DNA of 40,459 nt from an uncultured Clostridia bacterium (GTDB lineage Bacteria > Bacillota > Clostridia > TANB77 > CAG-508), in contig CALXPW010000008.1 of the NCBI GenBank assembly GCA_944390365.1, positions 1 through 40,459 of the forward strand. Direction: 5' to 3'. The notes below the pieces were generated by a model. The model was not told the origin of the DNA. It ran no database searches and saw nothing but the letters and a program-made list of their open reading frames with translations. Both the position numbers and the translations under genes were made by a program. Of the stretch, positions 25,494 through 34,887 are shown piece by piece (within the stretch, counting starts at the first letter, position 1; every line of letters starts with the position of its first letter).

Positions 25494-26030
25494 TTATTCC
25501 ATATCCTTAATGTTTCTCATGAATATAAAGCTTTCTATTAAATCCATTACTGCATAAACTAGTAATATAATTCCAACTGTAATCATTAGTGCTCCTGGAT
25601 AAAATGTTACATAAATTCCTCCTATAACCATTAGTATTGATAGGATTAGTACAAAAGCCCATACTTTCTCGTTTATATTTTTTAGTTTAAATGATAGTGT
25701 AAGTCTTGTAAATCCACTATATATTATCCAAATTCCTATCATAATTCTAAATAAATTTTCTATTGTACTACTATATACTATAACTACTAATCCAATAAGA
25801 ATTGAAATTATTCCTAGAGCAATATCGTTACTAAATATACTAGAATTTCCTTTTGCAACGAAATAGTTTATTAACTTAATTATTCCTATTACTATAAAGA
25901 ATATTCCTAAAACTGTTGAAATAAATTGCATAGTAGTCTGTGGATTATATATCATAACCATTCCTATAATTGCTAGTACTAATGAAGTTATTATTGAAGT
26001 CCAACCTGCTTTTTTCAAAAATTTCTCCAT
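25494..26030 (-). CDS. HdeD-family (DUF308) membrane protein
   Basis: A 178-residue protein with six membrane helices in three similar hairpins, the hallmark of HdeD/DUF308 proteins (motifs such as GIFFIVIGIIKLINYF, MIGIWIIYSGFTRLTLSFKL and VYAVMDLIESF). Family members are linked to acid or general stress in enterobacteria, but the molecular role is unclear. GAAAGGAATG precedes the ATG at 26030. It forms a single-gene unit bounded by terminators on both sides. Confidence 0.8.
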   Translation of the reverse strand: MEKFLKKAGWTSIITSLVLAIIGMVMIYNPQTTMQFISTVLGIFFIVIGIIKLINYFVAKGNSSIFSNDIALGIISILIGLVVIVYSSTIENLFRIMIGIWIIYSGFTRLTLSFKLKNINEKVWAFVLILSILMVIGGIYVTFYPGALMITVGIILLVYAVMDLIESFIFMRNIKDME

Positions 26031-26058
26031 AATTTATCACATTCCTTTCTCTAGGTAC

Positions 26059-26093
26059 AAATAAGGTTGGAAAATTATAATTATTTTTCAACC
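26059..26093 (-). terminator. Probable intrinsic terminator after clpX
   Basis: GGTTGGAAAAT (26065-26075) and ATTTTTCAACC (26083-26093) pair with one mismatch around a 7-base loop. On the minus strand TTATTT follows. It lies 13 bases past the clpX stop. Confidence 0.65.
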
Positions 26094-26106
26094 CTTTTTA
26101 TTGTTC

Positions 26107-27426
26107 CTATGCTGTTGTAACATTCTTCTTAGTAGACACCCTCTTATTCATATTATTATTTTTTCTAGATACTTCTCTGTTATTATTTATAACTAGTTTT
26201 GGTGGTGCACCATTTAATACAGTTTCTTTTGTAACAATACATTTTTCTATTTTAGGATTTGATGGTATATCAAACATAATGTCTCTCATTATTTCTTCTA
26301 TAATTGAGCGTAATCCCCTTGCACCAGTTTTTCTTTCAATTGCTTTATCTACTATTAGTTCTAATGCTTCTGGTTCAAATTCTAGGTCTACGTTATCCAT
26401 CTTTAATAGCTTTTTATATTGTTTTACTAGTGCATTTTTTGGTTTTGTAACTATATCTATTAGGGCTTGCCTATCAAGTTCTTCAAGTGTTGCTACTATA
26501 GGTAAACGTCCTACAAATTCTGGTATTAAACCAAATTTCAACAAATCTTGTGGCAATAATTGTTCAAATACTTTGTATTTATCTATATCTTTGTTACTCT
26601 CTATTGTAGCACCAAAGCCAATAGATTTTTTTCCAATTCTTTCTTGAACAATTTTTTCTAATCCCTCAAACGCTCCTCCACATATAAATAGTATGTTTGA
26701 AGTATCTACTTGAATAAATTCTTGATGTGGATGTTTTCTTCCACCTTGTGGTGGTACTGAAGCTATTGTTCCTTCAACTATTTTTAGTAATGCTTGTTGC
26801 ACTCCTTCACCACTTACATCTCTTGTTATAGATGGATTTTCAGATTTTCTTGAAATTTTATCAATTTCATCTATATATATAATTCCTTTTTCTGCTTTTT
26901 CAATATCATAGTCTGCTGCCTGAACTAATTTCAAAAGTATATTTTCAACATCTTCTCCAACATATCCAGCTTCTGTAAGAGTGGTAGCATCAGCTATTGC
27001 AAATGGGACTTTCAAAATTTTTGCAAGTGTTTGAGCAAGTAATGTTTTTCCACATCCTGTTGGACCTAATAATAGTACATTACTTTTTTGAAGTTCTACA
27101 TCATCTTTATCATTTTCTTCTTTGCTACTAATACGTTTATAATGGTTATATACTGCAACTGCAAGAGTTTTTTTAGCCTCTTCTTGTCCTATTACATACG
27201 TATCTAATATTGCTTTTATCTCTGCTGGGCTAGGTAACTCTTCTTTTTCTGTAGTAGTATATCTTATTTCATCGTCATCATATAAGTCATCTTCTACAAT
27301 GCTTGAACATACTTTTATACAATCACTACAAATAAATACACCTGGTCCAGCAATTATTCTATCTACTTCATCTTGTGATTTTCCACAAAAAGAACATCTT
27401 ACATTTTTTTGCTTATTATTTGACAT
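26107..27426 (-). CDS. clpX: ClpX ATPase subunit of the ClpXP protease
   Basis: AAA+ unfoldase that feeds substrates to ClpP. The 439-residue protein starts [20 protein letters not shown] (ATG at 27426 after AAAGGAATTAAAA). It has the N-terminal C4 zinc domain (C11, C14, C33, C36), Walker A GPTGCGKT, pore loop GYVG in [17 protein letters not shown], Walker [11 protein letters not shown] and the ClpP-docking loop IGF (KKSIGFGA). The C-terminus carries a basic, Asn-rich extension ([20 protein letters not shown]). It sits downstream of tig and clpP; a large palindrome separates it from clpP. Confidence 0.96.
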   Translation of the reverse strand: MSNNKQKNVRCSFCGKSQDEVDRIIAGPGVFICSDCIKVCSSIVEDDLYDDDEIRYTTTEKEELPSPAEIKAILDTYVIGQEEAKKTLAVAVYNHYKRISSKEENDKDDVELQKSNVLLLGPTGCGKTLLAQTLAKILKVPFAIADATTLTEAGYVGEDVENILLKLVQAADYDIEKAEKGIIYIDEIDKISRKSENPSITRDVSGEGVQQALLKIVEGTIASVPPQGGRKHPHQEFIQVDTSNILFICGGAFEGLEKIVQERIGKKSIGFGATIESNKDIDKYKVFEQLLPQDLLKFGLIPEFVGRLPIVATLEELDRQALIDIVTKPKNALVKQYKKLLKMDNVDLEFEPEALELIVDKAIERKTGARGLRSIIEEIMRDIMFDIPSNPKIEKCIVTKETVLNGAPPKLVINNNREVSRKNNNMNKRVSTKKNVTTA

Positions 27427-27501
27427 TTTTAATTCCTTTCTAAATTCCAATTTCTCTATTCAAAAACGAAGCAAACACGGTATATTGCCTCTTCTATTCT
27501 T

Positions 27502-27629
27502 GTAATTTTGAAAAGAATTGTCTTTTGACTAGGCACACAAATTAAAAATTTATGAGGCGTGCTTTTTGCACGTTGATTAAATTTTTAATTTGTAGTAACA
27601 ACGTCAAAAGCAATTATCTTCAAAATTAC
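27502..27629. other. Three-tier palindrome between clpP and clpX
   Basis: Outer arms 27502-27529 and 27603-27629 pair with a few mismatches (GTAATTTTGAA.../...TTCAAAATTAC). Middle arms 27537-27552 and 27578-27593 pair perfectly over 16 bp. The tip is CGTGC-TTTTT-GCACG (27558-27572). Short unpaired patches lie between tiers. The outer arm begins at the clpP stop codon. The architecture mirrors the G-core elements, but the core sequence is different and seen once. Confidence 0.7.
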
Positions 27630-28228
27630 TTTCTTTTGTCCATAATACCATCAATAAGTCCATACTCCAAAGCTTCTTCTGCAGTCATCCAATGGTCTCT
27701 CTCTGTATCTCTTTCAATAGTCTCAATGCTTTGACCTGTTTTGTCGCTTAATAATTTATTTAATTTTTCTCTTGTTTTTATCATGTGTTCTGCTTGTATT
27801 TTTATTTCTGTTGTTTGACCTGCAATTCCATTTCCACCAATCAATGGTTGATGAATTAGTATTTCTGCATTCGGTGTTGCAAATCTTTTTCCTTTCTCAC
27901 CATTTGCAAGTAATACTGCTCCAAAACTTGCTGCTAATCCAACACATATTGTAGATACTGGGCATTTAATGTAGTTCATTGTATCTACTATTCCCATACC
28001 ATCTGTTATTGATCCTCCTGGGCTATTGATATATAAACTTATTTCTCTATCTGGATCCTCTGATTCAAGGAATAATAATTGTGCTATAACTAGACTTGCT
28101 GTTGTACTATTTACATCTTCTCCTAAAAATATAATTCTATCTTTTAATAATCTTGAGAAAATATCATAAGATCTTTCTCCTTTTGCTGTTTGCTCTATAA
28201 CATATGGAACTAAACTGTTTTTTTCCAT
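27626..28228 (-). CDS. clpP: ClpP protease subunit
   Basis: Serine peptidase that forms the barrel of ClpXP. The 200-residue protein starts [20 protein letters not shown], showing the normal processed N-terminal region. The catalytic triad is visible: Ser in [12 protein letters not shown] (about 101), His in [10 protein letters not shown] (about 126) and Asp in [10 protein letters not shown] (about 175). Nucleophile context is SF instead of the usual SM. AGGAGG precedes the ATG. It lies between tig and clpX, the standard Firmicute order. Confidence 0.97.
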   Translation of the reverse strand: MEKNSLVPYVIEQTAKGERSYDIFSRLLKDRIIFLGEDVNSTTASLVIAQLLFLESEDPDREISLYINSPGGSITDGMGIVDTMNYIKCPVSTICVGLAASFGAVLLANGEKGKRFATPNAEILIHQPLIGGNGIAGQTTEIKIQAEHMIKTREKLNKLLSDKTGQSIETIERDTERDHWMTAEEALEYGLIDGIMDKRK

Positions 28229-28340
28229 TTCAAATTCCTCCTATTTTTTATTTTTATTAAAAAAAGTTAGTGGATAAATCTCTTTATTTTATATTTAGCA
28301 TATATAATAAATATAATTTCCCCCTAACCTTCTATATTAA

Positions 28341-29624
28341 TTATTTCTTTTTTGCATTTTTTACTATAAAGTCTATTGCTTTTTCTGTTTTTAAATTTCC
28401 TTCTATATATTCTTTTAATTGTTCATTTGCTAAAAGTTCGTCTTCTTTTCTACCATATTGTTTTGCCATTTCTTTTATTTTGTCATCAACTTCTTCTGGA
28501 GTAACTTCAATTTTTTCAGCTTTAACAATAGCTTCTAATACTAATCTAGATTTTATATTTCTTTCTGCTTGCTCTTTATAACTATCTCTTATTTCTTTCT
28601 CTGTTTTACCCATTATTTGAAGATATTGATTTAGGTTTAATCCTTGATATGATAATCTATTTTCCATATCTTTTACCATGTTGTCAATTTCTAATTCTAT
28701 CATACCGTTTGGAATGTCTAATTTTGTATTATCACATACAACTTTTATAGCTTCTTCCTCTGTCTCATATTTAGCTTTTTCTGTATTCTCTGTATCTAAT
28801 TTCTCTTTTATACTATTCTTTAATTCTTCTAAAGTGTCAAATTCACTAACATCTTTAGCAAATTCATCATCTATTTTTGGTAATTCTTTTTTCTTTATTT
28901 CATGTAAAGTTACTTTAAATACAGCATCTTTTCCTGCTAAGTCTTTAGAGAAATAGTCCTCTGGGAATTTAACTTTTATATCTTTTTCTTCATCAATTTT
29001 CATTCCAATTATTTGGTCTTCAAATCCTGGTATAAATGTATTGCTTCCAATCTCTAATTCGTGATTTTCTGCTTTTCCACCTTCAAATTCCACACCATCT
29101 ATAGAACCAACAAAATCTATTGTTGTGATATCTCCTTTTTCTACTGGTCTATCTTCTATACTTACTAGTCTAGAATTTCTTTCTGCCATATGTCCTAATT
29201 CATGTTCTATATCTTTGTCTGTTGTATTATACTCTATTTTTTTAATTTCTATACCTTTATATTTTCCAAGTTCTACTTCTGGCTTTGTTTCTACTGTTGC
29301 TGTAAATATCAATTCTTTTCCTTTTTCCATTTGAACTATATCTATATTTGGTCTGCTTACTGCTTCTATTTTGTTTTCTTTTATTGCTTCGTCATATATA
29401 TCTGGAACTAATTCGTTGAAAGCGTCCTCATAAAATATAGCTGCACCATACTGTCTTTCTACTAATTGCATTGGTGCTTTTCCTTTTCTAAATCCAGGTA
29501 TGTTAAAATATTTTGCAGTTTTAGCATACACCTTTTTCATTGCTTCTTCAAATTTTTCTGCTTCAATGTTAAATGTTAATTTTACTTCGTTTTTATTTTC
29601 TGTATTTTCTACTTTTACGCTCAT
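28341..29624 (-). CDS. tig: Trigger factor (ribosome-bound chaperone / PPIase)
   Basis: Chaperone that binds nascent chains at the ribosome exit. The 427-residue protein (ATG at 29624, AAAGGAATG upstream) has the ribosome-binding domain with signature GFRKGKAP (about 45-52), an FKBP-type PPIase domain (about 155-240, GDITTIDFVGSIDGVEFEGG) and the helical substrate-binding domain (about 250-427) ending in a run of Lys. It is upstream of clpP and clpX and has its own promoter. Confidence 0.96.
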   Translation of the reverse strand: MSVKVENTENKNEVKLTFNIEAEKFEEAMKKVYAKTAKYFNIPGFRKGKAPMQLVERQYGAAIFYEDAFNELVPDIYDEAIKENKIEAVSRPNIDIVQMEKGKELIFTATVETKPEVELGKYKGIEIKKIEYNTTDKDIEHELGHMAERNSRLVSIEDRPVEKGDITTIDFVGSIDGVEFEGGKAENHELEIGSNTFIPGFEDQIIGMKIDEEKDIKVKFPEDYFSKDLAGKDAVFKVTLHEIKKKELPKIDDEFAKDVSEFDTLEELKNSIKEKLDTENTEKAKYETEEEAIKVVCDNTKLDIPNGMIELEIDNMVKDMENRLSYQGLNLNQYLQIMGKTEKEIRDSYKEQAERNIKSRLVLEAIVKAEKIEVTPEEVDDKIKEMAKQYGRKEDELLANEQLKEYIEGNLKTEKAIDFIVKNAKKK

Positions 29625-29666
29625 TTTTTTCATTCCTTTCACGTTATATTTCTAATAAGCTTAATT

Positions 29667-29694
29667 ATTATATCACATTTATTTTATTTTGCAA
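29667..29694 (-). promoter_or_regulatory. Sigma-A promoter upstream of tig
   Basis: TTGCAA (29694-29689) and TATAAT (29672-29667) on the minus strand, 16 bases apart, about 43 bases before the tig start. It would drive tig and probably clpP and clpX. Confidence 0.7.
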
Positions 29695-29699
29695 TAGTT

Positions 29700-29969
29700 T
29701 CATACCAAATTTTCAGCATTTGCCACATTATTTACAATATCTAAAATATTAACATCAATTAAATTACTAGTGCCTTCACTAGCTTGTACTTCGGTTGTTA
29801 TATTAAACCAATCTTCTATTCCATTCACAGTCGAAGTATATTTATTATTGTTTTCTTCCATTAAATTTTTTGCTAGATGTACACCATATACCAAAATGGC
29901 TGTTATCACTGCAACCAATAATATAATTCCTATAAACATTGGGATATTAATTTCAACATTTCTATTCAT
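29700..29969 (-). CDS. Hypothetical single-pass membrane protein (89 aa)
   Basis: Starts MNRNVEINIPMFIGIILLVA, with one membrane helix (about 11-30) and a polar external part containing YTSTVNGIEDWFNITTE. AAGGGGAGAAG precedes the ATG. It lies 13 bases after the metallophosphoesterase gene on the same strand, so the two are likely co-transcribed. Its stop adjoins the tig promoter. No family is recognised. Confidence 0.6.
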   Translation of the reverse strand: MNRNVEINIPMFIGIILLVAVITAILVYGVHLAKNLMEENNNKYTSTVNGIEDWFNITTEVQASEGTSNLIDVNILDIVNNVANAENLV

Positions 29970-29982
29970 ATTTCTTCTCCCC

Positions 29983-30687
29983 TTAAATCTTTAACAAATT
30001 GAAATTTATATAGTCTGCACTTATTAATTTGTATTCGATTCCTTGAATTTTCCCTTCAACTGCATCTTTATGTGCTCTCCCATGTAGATGTCCATAATAG
30101 CATTTGCTAATATTGTATTTTTCTAATGTTTTAACAAATTCTGTCTTTTCACCACATTCAATAGAAATTTTACTAATTGGTGGATAATGTAAAAATGCTA
30201 TTATTTCTTTATCCTTGCCAAATTTATTTATTCCATCTTGGATTGATATTTCAAGTCTAACATTTTCTCTTTTTATCATTTTGCTATTACTTTCTGTATC
30301 TAATATATTCCATCCTCTCGTTCCTACAATAATTTTATTTTCTACTAAATAGCTATTGTTATATAGGAAATCTATATTGGTAAATTCATTTTCTTTAATA
30401 AAATTATTCATTTTTGCTACTGTTGTCCACCAATAATCATGATTACCTTTTAATAATATTTTTTTGCCTGGTAGACTATCTAAATATCCAAAGTCTAATT
30501 TTGTATCTTCAAGATGCATTTCCCATGAAAAATCTCCTAGAAGTATTACATAGTCTTCATTTTTTACTTTTTCTATCCAATTATACTTTATTTTTTCGGC
30601 ATGATTATCCCAATTATCACCAAATATGTTCATTGGTTTATTATGTAGAAATGATAAGTGTAAGTCTGCTATTGCATATATTGACAT
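29983..30687 (-). CDS. Calcineurin-like metallophosphoesterase
   Basis: A 234-residue binuclear-metal phosphoesterase. All family metal motifs are visible in order: DLH (about 8-10), GDFSWE (about 51-56), GNHDYWW (about 81-87), HYPP (about 167-170) and GHLHGRAH (about 199-206). The protein is cytosolic, with no signal peptide. Closest in layout to uncharacterised bacterial 'phosphohydrolase' proteins rather than YfcE or CpdA; the substrate cannot be assigned. Confidence 0.88.
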   Translation of the reverse strand: MSIYAIADLHLSFLHNKPMNIFGDNWDNHAEKIKYNWIEKVKNEDYVILLGDFSWEMHLEDTKLDFGYLDSLPGKKILLKGNHDYWWTTVAKMNNFIKENEFTNIDFLYNNSYLVENKIIVGTRGWNILDTESNSKMIKRENVRLEISIQDGINKFGKDKEIIAFLHYPPISKISIECGEKTEFVKTLEKYNISKCYYGHLHGRAHKDAVEGKIQGIEYKLISADYINFNLLKI

Positions 30688-30756
30688 TCTAAACTCCTAT
30701 TCATAATATCACAATTTATTATTTTTTCTACCTAAGTTCTTCTTTTTTATATTTTT

Positions 30757-31749
30757 TTAGTCTTGTATCTTTAAGTTTGGTACAGCATTTAATTCTAAAT
30801 TAGATACTACTCCAGACATATATCTATAATATCCAGCCGATGCAATCATAGCAGCATTATCAGTACAAAGTATTGGTTCAGGATAATATATTTTGTATCC
30901 ATCATTTTCTAATTTTAAAAATTCTTTTCTAATATATGAATTTGCCGATACACCACCTGCTAATGCTATAGTTTTTATTCCAAGTTCATTAGCAGCTTTT
31001 AAACTGTTTTGTACTAGTATATCTGTTACATATTTTTCAAAACTTGCACATAAATCAGCCTTATTTATATCTGGATTTTTATGGTGTAAATTTATTATTG
31101 CTGTTTTTACTCCACTAAAACTAAAATCTAAACCTTCTATATGAGTTTTAGGTAATTCTATATTTGGCTTTCCTTCTTTTGCTAAGTTGTCCACCTTTGG
31201 TCCTCCTGGATATCCAAGTCCTATAACTCTTGCCACTTTATCAAATGCCTCTCCTATTGCATCATCTCTTGTTTTCCCTATTATATTAAATTTATCATAG
31301 TCTTGTATATGTACTAGATGCGTATGACCACCTGATATTATTAGGCATAAAAAGGGTGGCTTTAATTCTTTATGTGTAATATAATTTGCTGCAATATGTC
31401 CTTCTATATGATTAGTTCCTGTTAGTGGCTTATTTAATGCATAACTTAGTCCTTTTGCATAAGATACGCCTACTAAAAGAGCACCTACTAAGCCTGGTCC
31501 ATACGTACATGCAATATTGTCTATATCATCGAATGTAATTTTTGCTTGTTTTAAAGCTTCTTCTGTTACACCAGAAATAGCCTCTATATGATTTCTAGAA
31601 GCTATTTCTGGTACAACACCACCAAATTTTTCATGTATCTTTATTTGTGAATTTATAACATTTGACAAAACCTCTCTACCATTTTTTACTACTGCTACAG
31701 AGGTTTCATCACAACTTGATTCAATTCCTAATGTAATTATATCTTTCAT
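30757..31749 (-). CDS. tsaD: tRNA N6-threonylcarbamoyladenosine synthase, TsaD
   Basis: Transfers the threonylcarbamoyl group to A37 of ANN-reading tRNAs. The 330-residue ASKHA-fold protein starts [20 protein letters not shown] (ATG at 31749 after AAAAGGAGAAATA; the upstream in-frame extension is unsupported). Metal-binding His114 and His118 are in NHIEGHIA, with the nucleotide-binding ISGGHTHLV and the late [12 protein letters not shown] motif intact. The partner genes tsaB and tsaE are not in this window. Confidence 0.96.
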   Translation of the reverse strand: MKDIITLGIESSCDETSVAVVKNGREVLSNVINSQIKIHEKFGGVVPEIASRNHIEAISGVTEEALKQAKITFDDIDNIACTYGPGLVGALLVGVSYAKGLSYALNKPLTGTNHIEGHIAANYITHKELKPPFLCLIISGGHTHLVHIQDYDKFNIIGKTRDDAIGEAFDKVARVIGLGYPGGPKVDNLAKEGKPNIELPKTHIEGLDFSFSGVKTAIINLHHKNPDINKADLCASFEKYVTDILVQNSLKAANELGIKTIALAGGVSANSYIRKEFLKLENDGYKIYYPEPILCTDNAAMIASAGYYRYMSGVVSNLELNAVPNLKIQD

Positions 31750-31833
31750 TATTTCTCCTTTTAGTATGCCTATATTTTTTTGATTCTTGCTATTTATTTT
31801 CTTAAGTTTTATATAGGTAGATGTCAACTTGTG

Positions 31834-32589
31834 TTAAATAATTCCAAACATTTGTAAAAATAGATTTGTTAATCCATTATTTATTATTAAAATAATTGGT
31901 TCTACTATTAAACTTAGTATTCCTACAATCCACAAAGCTATAAATACTATTTCAAATATTTGACTATGTGAATCCATCCAGTTTTTTGCGTTATATGGTA
32001 AGAATCCACATAATATTTTTGAGCCATCTAATGGTGGTAATGGAATTAAGTTAAATACTCCCAAACCTATATTTATTGCTACTATACTTTGTATTATGTT
32101 TAAAGTAAGTCCTATAGCTTGGCCTGAAGAATATATAACTCCTCCTATGACATTCACACCTGGTGCAAATTTTATTATCAAACATAATACAATTTCAAAC
32201 ACTATTGCAAGTAAAAAGTTCATTAAAGGTCCTGCTGCTGCAACAATTGCCTCTGCTTTAGAAAGTGACATATTTCTGTTAAAATTTCGTGGGTTGATTT
32301 CTACTGGTTTTCCCCATCCAAATCCTGCAAACACAAGCATTATAGTTCCAAATAAATCCAAATGCTTAAATGGATTTAAGTTAAGTCTTCCTTGTCTTCT
32401 TGGAGTATCATCTCCTAATTTATCTGCTGCAAAAGCATGCGCAAATTCGTGAAATGTAATTGCTATTAATATTCCTGGAATAGAAATAACAAAACTAAGT
32501 AATGCTCCATCTCTTGAGAATAAGTTAACAAAAGAGCTAAAAAGCATTAGAGCTATAATTAAAAAAATAAATCTTTTATCTATATACAT
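31834..32589 (-). CDS. Site-2 protease family (M50) membrane metalloprotease
   Basis: A 251-residue intramembrane zinc protease. The zinc motif HEFAH is at 47-51 within a membrane helix, followed by ADKLGDDTPRRQGRLNLNPF, and the third ligand lies in LIPLPPLDGS (Asp about 188). Five or six helices are expected. This compact form without a PDZ domain is common in Clostridia; targets are unknown. The ATG at 32589 has only a weak ribosome site (AAAAGGAT). Confidence 0.9.
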   Translation of the reverse strand: MYIDKRFIFLIIALMLFSSFVNLFSRDGALLSFVISIPGILIAITFHEFAHAFAADKLGDDTPRRQGRLNLNPFKHLDLFGTIMLVFAGFGWGKPVEINPRNFNRNMSLSKAEAIVAAAGPLMNFLLAIVFEIVLCLIIKFAPGVNVIGGVIYSSGQAIGLTLNIIQSIVAINIGLGVFNLIPLPPLDGSKILCGFLPYNAKNWMDSHSQIFEIVFIALWIVGILSLIVEPIILIINNGLTNLFLQMFGII

Positions 32590-32639
32590 AATATAAAATC
32601 CTTTTCAAATAAAATTAAAGTAAACAATTTCCTCTTGCT

Positions 32640-32735
32640 ATTCTTTATATTCCATATTCTAGTTCAATGGTTTCATAGAACAATTTTATAAATTCTTTGT
32701 AATCTGCTTTACTTCTAACTTATCAATAGTTTTAT
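32640..32735 (-). pseudogene. Possible decayed coding remnant
   Basis: Reading the minus strand, one frame gives SKADYKEFIKLFYETIELEY followed by GI and a stop, and the preceding bases in another frame read TLKKHKTIDKLEV. Together they look like the end of a small helical protein broken by a frameshift. No start or ribosome site is visible. The rest of the gap 32590-32833 shows nothing else. Confidence 0.25.
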
Positions 32736-32833
32736 GTTTTTTTAATGTAAAAAAACTGCTATGAGATTAAATTTTTTAGAACTTATTAAGTTTCATCAAT
32801 AGTTCTATCTATTTCATCTTACAATATAGGTGT

Positions 32834-33064
32834 CTATCTTTCTTCTTGATCTAAATTTTTCATTGCTCTTGGACCTCTTGTAAAATCGTTTTCATTTACT
32901 TTTTTTCCATTATATGGTGATGCTAATTCTCCATTTTTATCAAGAATACCTGTCCTTTGTAAGTCTTCTCTAGCTCTTTTCTTAGCTAATTCAGGATTTG
33001 TTTTATATAACTGTTTTAAATCCTCTATATATTTATCCATTTCCTTTATTGTTTCTTCATTCAT
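32834..33064 (-). CDS. Small hydrophilic hypothetical protein (76 aa)
   Basis: Starts MNEETIKEMDKYIEDLKQLY (ATG at 33064, AAGGAGTAAAAA upstream) and is charged and helical. The middle reads TGILDKNGELASPYNGKKV, a 'DKNGxLxxPYN' segment found in short bacterial proteins of unknown role. No membrane segment and no DNA-binding motif. It is a separate unit downstream of lysS. Function unknown. Confidence 0.6.
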   Translation of the reverse strand: MNEETIKEMDKYIEDLKQLYKTNPELAKKRAREDLQRTGILDKNGELASPYNGKKVNENDFTRGPRAMKNLDQEER

Positions 33065-33227
33065 ATTTTTTACTCCTTCTTTATCACAAATAATATACTG
33101 CAATTTTACTGCTACCAGCCTTATTTTGATGAAAATCAGTGGATTTTTATAAAATTTTCACGTTCTAAACCTTTTTTTAATCCATTAATGTTAATATTTT
33201 TAGATTTTAAATTGCAATTAACATTTA

Positions 33228-34730
33228 TTAAGCATTATTAGATAGTGGTTTCATAGTTGGGAAGAATAAAACATCTCTTATTGATGCAGAATTTGTAAGT
33301 AACATTATCAATCTGTCCAATCCAATTCCCATTCCTCCTGTTGGTGGCATACCAATTTCTAGTGCATTAACAAAGTCTTCATCCATTCCACCTGCTTCTT
33401 CGTCACCTTTTTCTTTGGCTTCGACTTGTTTCAAAAATCTTTCATATTGGTCTATTGGATCATTTAGTTCTGAATATGCATTTCCATATTCTCTTCCACC
33501 AATAAATAATTCAAATCTTTCTACTAGTCTTGGATCATCTTGTTTTCTTTTTGTAAGTGGTGATACTTCTACTGGATAATCCATTACAAATGTTGGTTGA
33601 ATTAGTGTTTCTTCTACAAAAGTTTCAAAAAATTCGTTTATTATATGACCTCTTGTATTTTTAATATCTTCAAATTGCACACCTTTTTCTTTTGCTATAG
33701 CTTGTGCTTCTTCGTCTGTATTGATTGTGTTGAAGTCTACTCCTGTCACTTCTTTTATTGCTTCAATCATTGTAATTTTTTTCCATTCTGGTGCTAAATT
33801 TATTTCTTTATCTTCATAAGTTATTGTTGTTGTTCCTAATGTATTTTTAGCAACAGTAGAAATTAACTCTTCTGCCATTTTCATCATATCATTATAATCT
33901 TCGTAAGCTGAATAAAATTCCATATTAGTAAATTCTGGATTGTGCTTAATATCCATACCTTCATTTCTAAAGTTTTTACCAATTTCAAATACTTTGTCAT
34001 ATCCACCAACAATTAGTCTTTTTAGGTTTAATTCTGGTGCAATTCTCAAATACATTTGTAAATCTAATGTGTTATGATGAGTAATAAATGGTCTTGCTGC
34101 ATCTCCTGTTGCAACAGTTGTAAGGATTGGAGTCTCTACTTCCATGTATCCTTTTTCATTCATAAATTTTCTTATTTCTTTTATTATTTCGGCTCTTTTT
34201 ACAAAAGTCTCTTTAACTTCTGGATTCATTATTAAATCTACATATCTTTGTCTGTATCTTAAATCTGTATCTTTTAAGCCATGAAATTTTTCTGGAAGTG
34301 GTCTTAAAGATTTTGAAAGTAAAGTTACTTTCTTAGCATGAATTGATATTTCTCCTGTTTTTGTTTTAAATACAAATCCAGTTATTCCTATAATATCTCC
34401 TATATCATACTCTTTAAATTCTTTGTAACTTTCTTCTCCAAGTTCATTTATACTAACATAGCTTTGGATTCTTCCTTCACTATCTTGAATGTGGCAGAAT
34501 GATGCTTTTCCCATAATTCTTTTAGCCATAAGTCTTCCAGCTACAGTTACATCTTTTCCTTCTAATTCATCATAATTATCTTTTATTTGTTTACTTGTAT
34601 GTGTTCTATTGAATTTTGTTATTTTATATGGATCTTTGCCTTCTTGTTTTAACTTATCTAATTTTTCTCTTCTTACTTTCATTAGTTGGTTTAAATCTAA
34701 TTCTTGTTCTCCATTGTTGTTTTCGTTCAT
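33228..34730 (-). CDS. lysS: Lysyl-tRNA synthetase, class II
   Basis: Charges tRNA-Lys. The 500-residue protein starts [20 protein letters not shown] (ATG at 34730 with GGAGGTTATT; an earlier in-frame ATG at 34742 overlaps that ribosome site). It has the OB-fold anticodon domain (about 50-160, [18 protein letters not shown]), class II motif 2 ([20 protein letters not shown], about 260-280) and motif 3 ([13 protein letters not shown], about 470-485). Its own promoter and a short folded leader lie upstream. No T-box is present. Confidence 0.97.
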   Translation of the reverse strand: MNENNNGEQELDLNQLMKVRREKLDKLKQEGKDPYKITKFNRTHTSKQIKDNYDELEGKDVTVAGRLMAKRIMGKASFCHIQDSEGRIQSYVSINELGEESYKEFKEYDIGDIIGITGFVFKTKTGEISIHAKKVTLLSKSLRPLPEKFHGLKDTDLRYRQRYVDLIMNPEVKETFVKRAEIIKEIRKFMNEKGYMEVETPILTTVATGDAARPFITHHNTLDLQMYLRIAPELNLKRLIVGGYDKVFEIGKNFRNEGMDIKHNPEFTNMEFYSAYEDYNDMMKMAEELISTVAKNTLGTTTITYEDKEINLAPEWKKITMIEAIKEVTGVDFNTINTDEEAQAIAKEKGVQFEDIKNTRGHIINEFFETFVEETLIQPTFVMDYPVEVSPLTKRKQDDPRLVERFELFIGGREYGNAYSELNDPIDQYERFLKQVEAKEKGDEEAGGMDEDFVNALEIGMPPTGGMGIGLDRLIMLLTNSASIRDVLFFPTMKPLSNNA

Positions 34731-34743
34731 AATAACCTCCATT

Positions 34744-34823
34744 CGAGCTAGTCATTAGCTCTAGCTAGCTTTTTTGTAATTTTTCTTTTCTAAGCACTTG
34801 GTACGCATTTAGTCTTTGCGTAC
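34744..34823 (-). promoter_or_regulatory. lysS leader with two hairpins
   Basis: The roughly 90-base leader contains GTACGCA/TGCGTAC (34801-34807 and 34817-34823) near its 5' end and GAGCTA/TAGCTC (about 34745-34760) ending just before the GGAGG ribosome site. The second could hide or expose the ribosome site through alternative pairing with the nearby GCTAGCTAG. It is too short for a T-box. A regulatory role is inference. Confidence 0.4.
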
Positions 34824-34830
34824 GTAAAAT

Positions 34831-34859
34831 ATTATATACTATTTTGTTTTTTTTGTAAA
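34831..34859 (-). promoter_or_regulatory. Sigma-A promoter of lysS
   Basis: TTTACA (34859-34854) and a consensus TATAAT (34836-34831) on the minus strand with a 17-base AT-rich spacer, about 100 bases before the lysS start. Confidence 0.8.
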
Positions 34860-34887
34860 CCAATTATTGGAAAGATTTAGAGAAAAT

